Shown: piece by piece, positions 54,001 through 63,254 of the stretch
How the letters are laid out: each line of letters opens with the position of its first letter
Numbering within the stretch: position 1 is the first letter of the stretch
Assembly (NCBI GenBank): GCA_947396885.1
Contig: OX377203.1
Coordinates: 9,223,298-9,287,297 of the forward strand
Length of the DNA stretch: 64,000 bases
Direction of reading: 5' to 3'
Source of the DNA: Heligmosomoides polygyrus polygyrus
Taxonomy: Eukaryota; Nematoda; Chromadorea; Rhabditida; Heligmosomidae
Translations under genes and position numbers: made by a program
The notes under the pieces: generated by a model
The model's database searches: none
What the model was told of the DNA's origin: nothing
The model's input: only the letters and a program-made list of their open reading frames with translations

Positions 54001-57000
54001 GGGGCATCGGCTTCAAACTTCAAAGAATGTGTGGTTTGAGAATTCTCCAGTGAGATTTGTGCAACATTCGTTTTGGAACGCAATTAGTGAGCTGTGCATC
54101 TGGGAATCGAATTACAGCGAAGCATCATCGTGTCGATAAAAAAGATTGGGTAGAAAACATCCCGGTCGGTGTCGGAGTCCTTCATGAATCGATTAGGCGT
54201 TCTTAAACCGTAATATTCCCATAGCGACTGGCCTTCGGTTTTCGTTTCCTCGATCGTGGATAAGTCACTAGTAACTGAGGTCGCAGAGCTTTACAATTAT
54301 TAGATTAGATGTGGATTTGGGAATTATGCTATTCTCACTCCCAATTGGAACGTTTTAGCTTTTTTTGTTCTAATTCTGTTTTGTTGGTGTTGTTTTGTTT
54401 TGTTTCGCGCTATCCCATGTAGAAAATTCTTACTTTGACCTTGAATACCATTTAAGCTGTTGGGAAAATTTCATGTCATCGTGCTTTACACTCGGTTGCA
54501 CATTGGTAATGAATCCTAAAATTCCGAGAAAGTAGTGGGGGAAATGTCTACAACCCTGTGTGCTTCAGGAAAGTAACGTGCTGATACGATTTCTCCTTGA
54601 AAAATCGATAGCGGAAAATGCAAAGGGAAAAGGCAGAGTTTAGGGTCGAACCCTCGACCTTACATTCGCCAAGCTGTACTTCTACCCCTTTCGCCATTAT
54701 ACATTGTATCCGGATGAATCGTTTTCGGACATCACGATCAGAATCATCCAAAAATCCGGAGTCCGCGAAGGTGTCGTTGTCCGATTCCTCCAATTACCTG
54801 AAGCTTTTCGATCGGATCCAATGTATTAGCCTGTCGCAAAATTAATCACCGAATTGTACCGCTTACTTCGTAATCAAAGTGAAAACCTCTAGAATCTATA
54901 CAATATTACCAACGAACATGTAATGAATGTAATCTTTTCCAACAAAAACTGAGATCACAGGATTTAACGAAATCAGGGAGGGCACATTCAACATCGGCCA
55001 AATTAAATGAATTGTTTCTGACGCAAATGAGAATCAATACATTCGCCATCCACGCAACGATGTCATCCAGGGGTGGGCGGAATTTCTGATTTCCTGGCCA
55101 TTTTTGAGCAAATTTTTTCAGTTTGCTGGGAAAATGACCGAAGTTGGTCAGAGGACAGAAAATATCATTGCGCAGAAGTTTTGCTATAGGTATTCCACCG
55201 CCGAAGTTCGATCTTTACCACAATATCGTGGCAAAAAATGTTCTTAGGCTATTCCAAACTCGACAAAAACCGTCTGCGCTGTGGCTTTCGTTAGAAATGG
55301 CACCGTTCACTCTTCTGATTCGTGTGATTGATTGTGTAAGTGCTGCTGTTACGCAGTCCCTCCGTAGCAGATTTCACGTCTTTTATAATTTCTATTTGTT
55401 GAATCCCTACCTTAAGTATGTGGCAGGAACTAATATTAGCTCTACTTGCTCCCCTAAAGTGGCTCTCTCTCTCTTGCAGACCACGTTTCTGCCTACAAAG
55501 CTATCTTCACGTCAAGTGTTGGAAACTTTTGCAATCAAACTGATCATCTACCAAAACAAAACGATCGCGTTTTGCATTAAATCAAACACCCTTTAAGAAG
55601 GTCGAAAGTTTTGTCTACCAAAGGCCGGGTCCATCAACAACTTACGTAACCTTAACGGAGAATTGTAAGCGAAAAGCTCAGATAGCGCTGCTTATCGATC
55701 ACCAAATCCCTTGGTAAGCCGCGTTATCTGAGCTTTTCGCTTACAATTCTCCGTTAAAGTTACGTAAGTCGTTGGTGAATCCGGCCCCAGGAGAATTAAC
55801 TATCACTTTGTTGGATTTTTTTTGTTTGTTGTCGTAAAAGTGCATGTTCAGAAAATACAACAGATATCTAAAGCGATCATTTCGGTTTTTTCTGTTTTCT
55901 GATTTTACTATTTTATGGCATTTTTGGCTTTTCTGTTTTCTGACAAACTGGATTTTCTGTTTTCTAGGAAATTTTTCGCCCATCCCTGGTTTTTGATGCT
56001 AATTAGAGGTTGTGGATCCTTCACATAGTGTTCGAATCTGCCGTTCCGGCGTAGCGTTCAGCTCCTTGGCAAGGAAATGTGACCACGAAAAGCAGGACAC
56101 TTGGTGTTGAAAAATAAAGAGCCTCACTTGATGTGAGGTCGTAGGTGTAAATAAACGTCATTTAATGATGAGAAAATGCGCCCTTAGGAAGCCTATGGAG
56201 CGGATTTCTTGTACTCGTTTATGGGAAATGCCGGCAGTTCATGTAAAGTCGGAATTTCGCCTGCTTAGTCATCTATTCACCGTGATTAGCTGTTGGAGAA
56301 ACGCTGTGGGAACCGGAATCATAAGAAGAGGCGCCCACTGACTCATGTTTTCTGAAGGACGAGTTTCTCCTACGGGCGACCATCAATTACCCGCCATATA
56401 GCCACCTCATTTCCTGGATCCCCAGTGTAGTTCTGAGACGGTCCCTGTTTTACACTGGGCACCCCTGTAGATGTACTTCTATTTGACTAGCTCCGCATGG
56501 TGAATGGAGGACGCCGCGCCGTAGTTCGTGTCCAGCCGATCTCTTAAGGAACCGGTTTCCGCGCTCGTAAGGCGTTGACCGGCGAAACTACGAGCGTTCC
56601 TTCGATCGGCTTTGCTTCGAGTCATTCGACTTACGAACCGGATTTGCAGGGAAAGAAGGCTGGAATAGACTATAGAGGCTGCATGCTTAGCCAAATATTA
56701 AGAAATCGGTTGGCAAAGTGTGGCTTACTACTATTAGTGCAGATTGTCACAACACATGGAACTAATCAGCTGGATAGGTGATAAGGCCACGTAAAAGTCG
56801 GCGTAAGTTAATAAATAACGTCACTGTAGACATCTGGGGTCGGATGCATCAACGACTTACATGACTTTAACAGAGAATTCAGAGCGCAAAACTCAGATAA
56901 CGCGGCTTATCGCCTGCCATATCGCTTTATAAGTCGCGAGTTTTCCGCCGTGAATTCTCTGTTAAAGTTATGTAAGTCGTTGATGAATCCGACCCCAGGT

Positions 57001-60000
57001 GTATGGATTCTGGGATCGGATTCATCAACGACTTGCAGTTGAGTTGTGTTGTGTTTTCTCCTCATCTTTCTTTAGTTTGACGTGCATAGAGTTCAATGAA
57101 TAGAGTTAAATGTTAAAATAAATAGAATTTATTAATTTCCCTCTTTTCTTTTCCTTTTCGTTTCCTTCCCTCTGCTTCTTTTAAGTTTGATAAGATAGAT
57201 AAAGTTGTGATGTGCTCTGTGCCTCTTTACGACATCCACACTAGATCCAATTAATTTTATTTAAGCCTCAAATGTCTAGTACTGAGGTTGTAAGCTTTTA
57301 TAACGATGTTTCGACTGTAAAAAATTTGAAATCCACATTAGATTGTTTTTGCTTTTCAATGAACTGCACATATCTACCATCTATATTCCTCTCACAAAAT
57401 TTTCGAATATTCGAATTCGGATATATTCAAAAAACGAGATTTTTTCAATATTCGAATTCGAATACCTACTCGAATAGGGCATTCGGACACAACTACACTA
57501 CCAAACACAGAAAGTTATCAGATAAAGTGAAAAGGTGCAGTCCACGATAATGGGAAAGAAACAGAATCAGGTTATCCAGGGGCCAGATTCATCAGCAACT
57601 TGATGTAACGGAGAAAATACTGCCGAAATCTCTGATAGCACGGCTTATGAAGCGATATGGTGGAACATTTCACCATGGGTCAGATTCATCAACGATACCG
57701 TCGGTATCATCTCACGACAGATTCACCATTTCGGCCTACGTAGTAAATGATACGAAAACCGATACCGTCACCGGCCGGACCGGTAAGCTGTTGATGAATC
57801 TGGCCCAAGATCGCTTGTTGATAAACAAGCGATCTTGGGCCAGATTCATCAACAGGATTTCGGCAGTATTTTCACCGCTAGATTGCTGTAGGTCGTTGAT
57901 GAATCTGGCTCCTGGATAACCTGATTCTGTTTCTTTCCCATTATCGTGGACTGCACCTTTTCACTTTATCTGATAACTTTCTGTGTTTGGTAGTGTAGCT
58001 GTGTCCGAATGCCCTATTCGAGTAGGTATTCGAATTCAAACATTGAAAAAATCTCGTTTCGAATATTCGAAAATTTTGCGAGGACTATACTTGGTAGGTA
58101 TGTGTTGTTCATCGAGAATCAAAAACTATTTAATGTGGATCTCACCTTTTTTGTTTTTTTTTGCGGTGGAAACATTTTTATAAATGCTTACAACCTTAGT
58201 ACTAGACACTTGAGGCTTAAATAAAATTAATTGAGTCTAGTGTGGGTGTTGTGAAGAGGCAGAGAGCACATTACAATTTTTATGTATCTTGTCAAACTTG
58301 AAAGAAACAGAGAAAAGGAAACGAAAAAGAAAAGCAGGGAAGTTAATAAATCCTATTTATTTTAAATATTAACTCTATTATATGCACGTCAAACTAAATT
58401 GAGATGAGGAGAAAACACAACACGACTCAGCTGCAACTTGCTGATGAATCCGACCCCGGAATACATACACGAGATGTCTATAGTGACGTTATTTACCAAC
58501 TTACGCCGACTTTTACGTGGCCTTATCATCTATCTAGCTGATTAGCTCCATGTGTTGTGACGATTTGCACTGATAGTAGTAAGCCACACCTTTGTCAAAA
58601 CACAAGTCAACGCTAAGGCTTGGAGTAAAAACAAAACGACTTGATTAATAGCTATTATCAAATAGCATAAAGTTAGGCAGCAAAAGTGAAGATAATTATC
58701 CCGCGTCTATCACACCGGTTTTTTTACATGCACCTGAAGCTAGGCATTGAAAGCAACAAACAATAATATAAGAACGAATATGAGAAGGCAGAAACAACGG
58801 CATTATGAAAAAGATAAAAAATAATGGAAAACAATTGGGTTCCACGTTTACCCTTTTCTTTTCCGATATTAGCTCCTAGTTTCAGGACAGTCAAGCCATT
58901 CATCTTTCCTGTGGCACTAAATTGACATCAGACCTATTTCGGAAGGATAGAACCCTGACCTTTCTGCCGGCTATCCGCCTCAAGTTACTGTATAGGCCAA
59001 CTACGCACTAAAAGTGCCTCCACGATATCGAATAGAAGTAGAGTGCATGGATCATACCGCAAAGAAGCTGACTAGCGCCGAACTTCGTCCTTTATTTCGA
59101 TGAGGATAAAATTTAGCTCAGTTAACTTTTGCTGTTTGCTGCACATCCTATTCCTGGGGTTATCTCAGAGGCAATTTGAGCGCAGGTTTGATTTCAGGCG
59201 ATAGACAAATCGGTATTTCGTCCTTCTCAGACACAGGTCTAACACAATTTCACCAGCTCCACAAGGATAGAAGGCTTAGTTGGCCTAGGTTTTGGGAAGA
59301 CAGCGCATTCTCCCTCGACTGCGCAACAACATGGTGACGAGAAATCTAAAATTTCTTCCCTGATGTTGTTAGCTGTGTCTGCAGTAAAGGAGATTAAATT
59401 TAGCTTGTTCGCTGACGTTGCAGGTGTGAAGTCTTGGAGTCAGCGGGTGTTGTCGTTTTGTTTGAGGGAATAGCGGAGTTCAGTTTTAAGGAATTCCGTG
59501 CCTTTTTACTTTGTGAGGTGTTTGTGGCGTTCTCACGGGAACGACCCTCGCCGCGATCGGGGTCAAGTGTGTGCCGCAGCGTTTTTCCCCGTGAGCCTGA
59601 AATAAGCCTGGATTAGGGTCGTGCCTTGACCGCTTTCCTGCTGCTCTTGGATGCACGGCTTCTGCACGGTGTAGAACTCGAGCATCTGGGGAGCTAGATC
59701 AATCATCTACAGTATCTGCCCTTTGCCTCTGACCTTAGTGTGATGCTTTGGTATCATATGGCATTTGGTTCGTAGCTAGATGACATTTGTGTTTGGCGGA
59801 CATGCGCCTGAATCAGGCGAGAGCTTACTTATTTATTTTTTATTTACTTAATTTCAGATATTTTTTGTTTATCTACTATTTATTCTGATTTGCTACATAA
59901 CAACCTCAAATAATTTGGCTAGTCAGGGAGGATGGGATTGTATTGGCCGCTACAGAGCTACTACTAAGCAGTAACCCTAAGCCACTACCAAGCGCTTGTT

Positions 60001-61304
60001 CATACTTCGAGCGACAAGAGCGACTGAGGCGACGAACATAGTGTGGTGTACGTAAAATTACGTATTCCACACTACATTCGTCGTAGACGGAGTGTGGAGT
60101 ACGTAATTATCCACACAGGACAATTTGCGTTTGAAACCATGAACCAACCGGTTTGAAACCCATTGGTTAGTAACCGGCCATGAAAGGGCTTGAAACCGTC
60201 CATGAAATGGTTTGGAACCGAGCACGAAAGGAGACGACGTCCCTCGCTGCGCAATAGCAACACGTGATGCGGAGAGCGCGGCCTCCTTTCGTGCTCGGTC
60301 CAAACTCTTTCATGGACGGTTTCAAGCCCTTTCATGGTCGGTTACTAACCAACGGGTCACAAACCGGGTGGTTCACGGTTTCAAACGCAAGTTTATCTGG
60401 GTACGTACACCACACCATGTCCGTCGCTCCAGTCGCTGTTGTCGCTCGAAGTATGAACAGGCCGGAAGCAGTAACCCATAGAAAGGCATGGGGAATAAGA
60501 AGAGGCCCTAGTAGGGCAGTAGTTTTCGTTCTCCCGAGATTTGTGTCTTTTGTCCTAACACAGTTCGTTTGCAGCGGGTAAAACTCTACAAATATTCAAC
60601 ATTGAACTGAAAGCGAAAGTGAAGGCTCACCAAAATGCCGAGGACATCATTTTCTGGAAGTGGATCAACGAGAAGACGATCGCTTTGGTCAGCGAGACGG
60701 CTGTCTATCACTGGTCTATCGAAGGTTCGTAGACTTTCGGGCCTTCCTTCTGCCTCGGTGCTCTAGTGGAGATCGTTCTATTCAGGTGAGAGTGCACCGA
60801 CGAAGATGTTCGAGCGACACCAGTCGTTGGCCGGCAGCCAGATTATCAACTACCGTGCCGACGCCGAGTGCAAGTGGCTGGTGCTGGTTGGCATTGCCGC
60901 GAAGGTAGGCGAGAAGCTGCTCTGGTGGTCAGTCGATTTGATACAAGTCTTCCCGTTTGAAGGAAAACCGCGTTGTCGGAAGCATGCAGCTGTACAGCAC
61001 CGAGCGACGGGTCTCCCAGCCCATCGAAGGACATGCTGCGTCGTTCGTTCGCTTCAAGATGGACGGCAACCCGCATCCGTCGAATCTGTTCTGCTTTTCG
61101 GTGAAGAATGAAGCTGGCGGCAAAGTAAGTCTATTCTGTCTAAGGAGGACTCACTGCGCAATAAGAAAGGCTAACAGAGATGCCGTTTAGCTTCACGTTA
61201 TCGAAGTTGGATCACCTCCAGCCGGAAATCAGCCGTTCCCCAAGAAGGCCGTCGACGTGCCCTATACAGCAGAAACCGCTAACGACTTCCCGGTTTCGAT
61301 GCAG
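47611..61304 (+). CDS. chc-1: Clathrin heavy chain, N-terminal exons 1-7 (gene continues right)
   Basis: Heavy chain of the clathrin triskelion, coating endocytic and Golgi-derived vesicles. Exons: 47611-47649, 47706-47792, 51459-51579, 60575-60724, 60786-60904, 60963-61124, 61191-61304; all phases match. They give 264 codons that follow the family from its first residues ([13 protein letters not shown]) through [73 protein letters not shown], to [17 protein letters not shown], that is most of the beta-propeller that binds adaptor clathrin boxes. No stop or frameshift. The family is about 1,680 residues, so roughly 84 percent lies outside. The next expected block (VSAK-like, propeller blade 5) was not found before position 64000. 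Introns 2 (3.67 kb) and 3 (9.0 kb) are full of palindromic repeats. Confidence 0.95.
47706..47792 (+). CDS. chc-1: chc-1 exon 2
   Basis: 29 codons [16 protein letters not shown] then [13 protein letters not shown]; acceptor gtttag, donor gtaggc. Confidence 0.94.
48017..48187. repeat. MITE of the GGATTCATCAACGAC family, copy 1
   Basis: GGGCCCGGATTCGTCAACGA / GTCGTTGATGAATCCTGCCC, inner GATAGCGCGGCTTA inverted. First of about nine copies between 48 and 62.4 kb. Confidence 0.8.
48283..48893. repeat. Fold-back element FB1 in chc-1 intron 2
   Basis: Arms of about 290 bp (GCGGATCATCTTC outer; TTTGGACGCGGACAAGGCA and TTTGGACACAGGCGAGACAA in between) meet at GGCCACCGCCAACTAGG near 48595. The arms are about 80 percent alike by eye. 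Confidence 0.7.
49000..49156. repeat. MITE of the GGATTCATCAACGAC family, copy 2
   Basis: AGTTACTGCAGTAACTTTAACGG..., inner AATAACGCGGCTTATCGCTC inverted, right end TTTGATGAATCCGGCCCC. Confidence 0.75.
49363..50947. mobile_element. 1.59 kb DNA element with ~75 bp terminal inverted repeats
   Basis: AGGGGCCCCTACAGTATTAT... and its inverse at 50870-50947 are nearly identical over about 75 bases. A frame at 50214-50528 ([38 protein letters not shown]) has no match I recognise. A tRNA-like stretch is at 50040-50105 on the minus strand. Confidence 0.65.
50040..50108 (-). repeat. tRNA-like sequence inside the 1.59 kb element
   Basis: Minus strand GGCCTAGCTCAGTGGTATAA is a very good A box with D-loop; the B box (GGTGAGCCTCACC) is poor. 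Probably a tRNA relic. Confidence 0.4.
50978..51210. mobile_element. MITE (CGGATCTRTCCTAGT ends) with (CT)n
   Basis: CGGATCTGTCCTAGTGGGAG / TCCGACTAGGATAGATCCG inverted ends, TAAACT on both sides (50972-50977, 51211-51216). A run of about 20 CT units fills 51008-51046. Confidence 0.75.
51459..51579 (+). CDS. chc-1: chc-1 exon 3
   Basis: Acceptor cttgtag, donor gtgaat. [18 protein letters not shown] then [20 protein letters not shown]. Ends one base into a Ser codon completed in exon 4. Confidence 0.94.
51850..52438. repeat. Fold-back element FB3 in chc-1 intron 3
   Basis: Arms start GGCACTAGTTAAAAGTT and end AACTTTTAACTAGTG; inner TACCGTTAAGCAGGGTGGTC region and GGTGCTGATCACGAGTCTGA are inverted. 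Same family as FB2. It seems inserted in an older CATGTCGCG-type MITE (traces at 51780 and 52510). Confidence 0.7.
53406..53512. repeat. MITE of the GGATTCATCAACGAC family, copy 3 (short)
   Basis: GAGCCGGATTCATCAACAAT / AGTCGTTGATGAATCCTC, inner AAGGAGTAGAGAT inverted. Confidence 0.65.
54636..54715 (-). repeat. tRNA-like sequence in chc-1 intron 3
   Basis: Minus strand ATGGCGAAAGGGGTAGAAGT and GTCGAGGGTTCGACCCTAA: clear A-box and B-box candidates at tRNA spacing. Acceptor stem not evident. Confidence 0.45.
55068..55988. mobile_element. hAT-like non-autonomous element
   Basis: Ends CAGGGGTGGGCGG / CGCCCATCCCTG are typical of hAT elements. No transposase recognised and no 8-bp target duplication visible. 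Contains a nested MITE at 55624-55789. Confidence 0.55.
55624..55789. repeat. MITE of the GGATTCATCAACGAC family, copy 4
   Basis: GGCCGGGTCCATCAACAACT / GTCGTTGGTGAATCCGGCCC; GCGAAAAGCTCAGATAGCGC inverted inside. Confidence 0.8.
56836..56997. repeat. MITE of the GGATTCATCAACGAC family, copy 5 (left arm of P1 only)
   Basis: GGGGTCGGATGCATCAACGA / GTCGTTGATGAATCCGACCCC. No partner in the right arm, so it came after, or was lost from, the palindrome. Confidence 0.8.
57579..57912. repeat. MITE of the GGATTCATCAACGAC family, copy 6, at palindrome centre
   Basis: GGGGCCAGATTCATCAGCAA / TCGTTGATGAATCTGGCTCC. Carries a second MITE at 57676-57807. Confidence 0.8.
57788..57855. repeat. Perfect 32-bp hairpin with GATA loop
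   Basis: 57788-57819 and 57824-57855 are exact inverted copies with loop GATA at 57820-57823. The arm includes a MITE end (GATGAATCTGGCCC). Confidence 0.9.
58600..58910. other. No recognised feature
   Basis: chc-1 intron 3 sequence without visible repeat. Confidence 0.4.
58915..59100 (+). repeat. tRNA-derived SINE, family A, copy 8 (5'-truncated)
   Basis: AAGGATAGAACCCTGACCTT..., AGAAGTAGAGTGCATGGATC, CTTCGTCCTTTAT end. Old, diverged copy lacking the tRNA-like head. Confidence 0.55.
59994..60461. repeat. GGGCCTGTTCATAC-type MITE with a second palindrome inside
   Basis: GCTTGTTCATACTTCGAGCG / CGCTCGAAGTATGAACAGGC. The inside (60110-60400) is a further inverted repeat with TTGAAACCGTCCATGAAATG. 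AGCAGTAACCC occurs just outside on both sides. Ends 113 bp before chc-1 exon 4. Confidence 0.75.
60575..60724 (+). CDS. chc-1: chc-1 exon 4
   Basis: Acceptor gtttgcag, donor gttcgt. [20 protein letters not shown] then ISEKTI-like block and VYHWSIEG; phase fits both sides. Confidence 0.95.
60786..60904 (+). CDS. chc-1: chc-1 exon 5
   Basis: Acceptor tattcag, donor gtaggc. [20 protein letters not shown] then [19 protein letters not shown]. Confidence 0.95.
60963..61124 (+). CDS. chc-1: chc-1 exon 6
   Basis: 54 codons [19 protein letters not shown] to [13 protein letters not shown]; donor gtaagt. The acceptor gtttgaag is weak in the pyrimidine tract but fixed by the frame. Confidence 0.95.
61191..61304 (+). 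CDS. chc-1: chc-1 exon 7
   Basis: 38 codons [19 protein letters not shown] to NDFPVSMQ; acceptor gtttag, donor gttggt. Confidence 0.95.
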
Positions 61305-61494
61305 GTTGGTGGCTGCTTTTGTGATCTGTTTGGTTTATCTTATACCGTGTTAATCCGCAAAGCACAAAGAGCATTCTATGCGCCTTTGAGACCGTACAAT
61401 TTGGTTGTTTGCTGTTTTTTCTTCTTCAGCACTTTGGAAGATCACATGATTGAGTGTGCATGGGCATTTGTTCCTCAGATATAGCAACTAAGGG

Positions 61495-61630
61495 CATACT
61501 CCACAATGGGAGCGACGGGAGTGACAAGGCAAAGCATAGGCATCAATTTTTTCCTGGCGATAGTTCTGTTCTAATCGATGCGTATGCTTTGTCCTGCCGC
61601 TCCCTTCGCGGAGTATGAACATGCCCTAGG
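61495..61630. repeat. MITE (GGGCATACTCC ends)
   Basis: GGGCATACTCCACAATGGGA / CGCGGAGTATGAACATGCCC with GACAAGGCAAAGCATA inverted inside. Related to the GGGCCTGTTCATAC family. Confidence 0.65.
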
Positions 61631-62137
61631 GCATAGCTTGTATATGCCACAGAAGGGTTTCAGGCGTATGTCTGAACGACGAAAACGATTATCACAGCAA
61701 GAATATCTGCCCTCAAGTAGTAGAAAGGATGTTCAATTTTTGCAGAATCCATGAACCTATCGAATTAGGGGCACGAATGTTTACTTTGGATCGCACAGTA
61801 GCACAGGGCTGTACCTTCCAAGTATACTTTATGAAGAAAAAAAAACGCAAAATACTACTAGGCAAAGAATCGAACGCCTACCGCGCGCCTAGGAAGCAGT
61901 ATTTTTGCTTTTTTGCATATTCGATGTTGGGAAGGTATTGTGTTGTGCGACTGTGCGATCTATAGTAAACAATCGCGGCTCCTAAGTCGGTACGTTCACG
62001 GGCTTTGCAAAAATGGAACACATTGCTCCACTATATGAATAGTGCAGATTTTCGTAGCGGAGTTCATTTTCGTGGTTCACCGTACATCTGAGACCTTTTT
62101 CTACTTAAGTCCGCTTGTTGTGCGGTGGTTGAAGAAC

Positions 62138-62520
62138 AACTGATATCGACTAGGCAGCGTCGAGGCTCTTGACATGGCAGTTTGTTGCTATACTGATCTC
62201 TCTCAAGGTGACTTAAGTACGAAAACCGCCTTAGGGGACGTTCAGAGGCCGGATTCATCAACGACTTACAGCAATTTAACAGAGAAAATTACTGCCCAAA
62301 TCCCTGATAGCGCGGCTTATCAAACGATATGGTGAGCGATAAGCCGCGTTATCTGATTTTTTCGCTGTCAATTCTCTGTTAAAGTTATGTAAGTCGTTGA
62401 TGAATTCGGCCTTTGAACGTCTCCTAAGGCGGTTTCCGTACTTAAATCACCTTGAGGTAGATCAGTATAGCAGCAAACTGCTATGTTAAGAGCCTCTCCG
62501 CTGACTAGTCGATATCAGTT
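62138..62520. repeat. Palindrome P2 with a MITE at its centre
   Basis: Outer arms 62138-62246 and 62412-62520 are inverted copies (AACTGATATCGACTAG; AACCGCCTTAGGGGACGTTC). Confidence 0.8.
62247..62411. repeat. MITE of the GGATTCATCAACGAC family, copy 7, centre of P2
   Basis: GGCCGGATTCATCAACGACT / AAGTCGTTGATGAATTCGGCC; inner GATAGCGCGGCTTATC inverted. Confidence 0.82.
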
Positions 62521-62529
62521 ATGTAAGTC

Positions 62530-63250
62530 GTGGATGCCGCAGTGCGGCGCGACGAAATCATGGATACCTATACCGATTAGGCAGCACGATAATCGATATG
62601 GGAGATTATCATTATGTCGCGTTGCAGTGCGATGGAGCTCTGAGCGTCCCCTTACAATCACAATAACGCTATTCCTCATTGAGTTGTTTACGTTGCTGCT
62701 CCATATCTTCGACATCGCCTGCAATTCCTTCTTGGATATGCAATATTGCACTTTTCCCGAATGGCGTTGTTCGCCTGGTGGGATATCGGTAGCAAATAGG
62801 GTTCAAAATTCTTTGGTATCCCCTCCCTTTATTGTTCCTTATTATGATCGCTGTTGCTTGATCTAATTGCTTTTGAGTACACTGTTACTGAAATACTCCC
62901 TGTTTGCGCTAGATATGAGCTCGAGGTTATACTCCCTAACAGATACGAGAGCTGCTTCTTCATAGGCTCATCTTCGCAGTTCAGAAAAGGAATTACAGTG
63001 CTAATTTCGGATTAAAGGGTCATTGGCGACATGGGATGGGTTTAGCCGTATTGCGCCGTGATGCGTACGCGTGGCATACATTCGAAGGTCGGAATATAAG
63101 ATTCGTAGGAAAATACTTTAATTTTTAATGTTTTTTATGATATTGGACTGTGCTAGTCTATTTCCATATTCTTTTTCTCTTTGTTTCGGCGTCTTGAGGT
63201 TTCATCTATTCTTGCTATACATCAAGGAGTGATGTAGTAGGAGAATGTGT
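62530..63250. other. No recognised gene
   Basis: Expected chc-1 exon 8 was looked for here and not seen; a 127-codon frame at 62483-62866 has no recognisable domain. Confidence 0.4.
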
Positions 63251-63254
63251 TAAA

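Larger units (their letters stand above)
56710..58597. repeat. 1.9 kb nested palindrome P1
   Basis: Outer arms 56710-56835 and 58466-58597 are inverted copies (GTGGCTTACTACTATTAGTG; CACGTAAAAGTCGGCGTAAG). Inside are P1b (57012-58457, arms of about 550 bp including TCTTTCTTTAGTTTGACGTG), a MITE in the left arm only, a MITE at the exact centre, another MITE inside that, and a perfect 32-bp hairpin. Confidence 0.85.
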
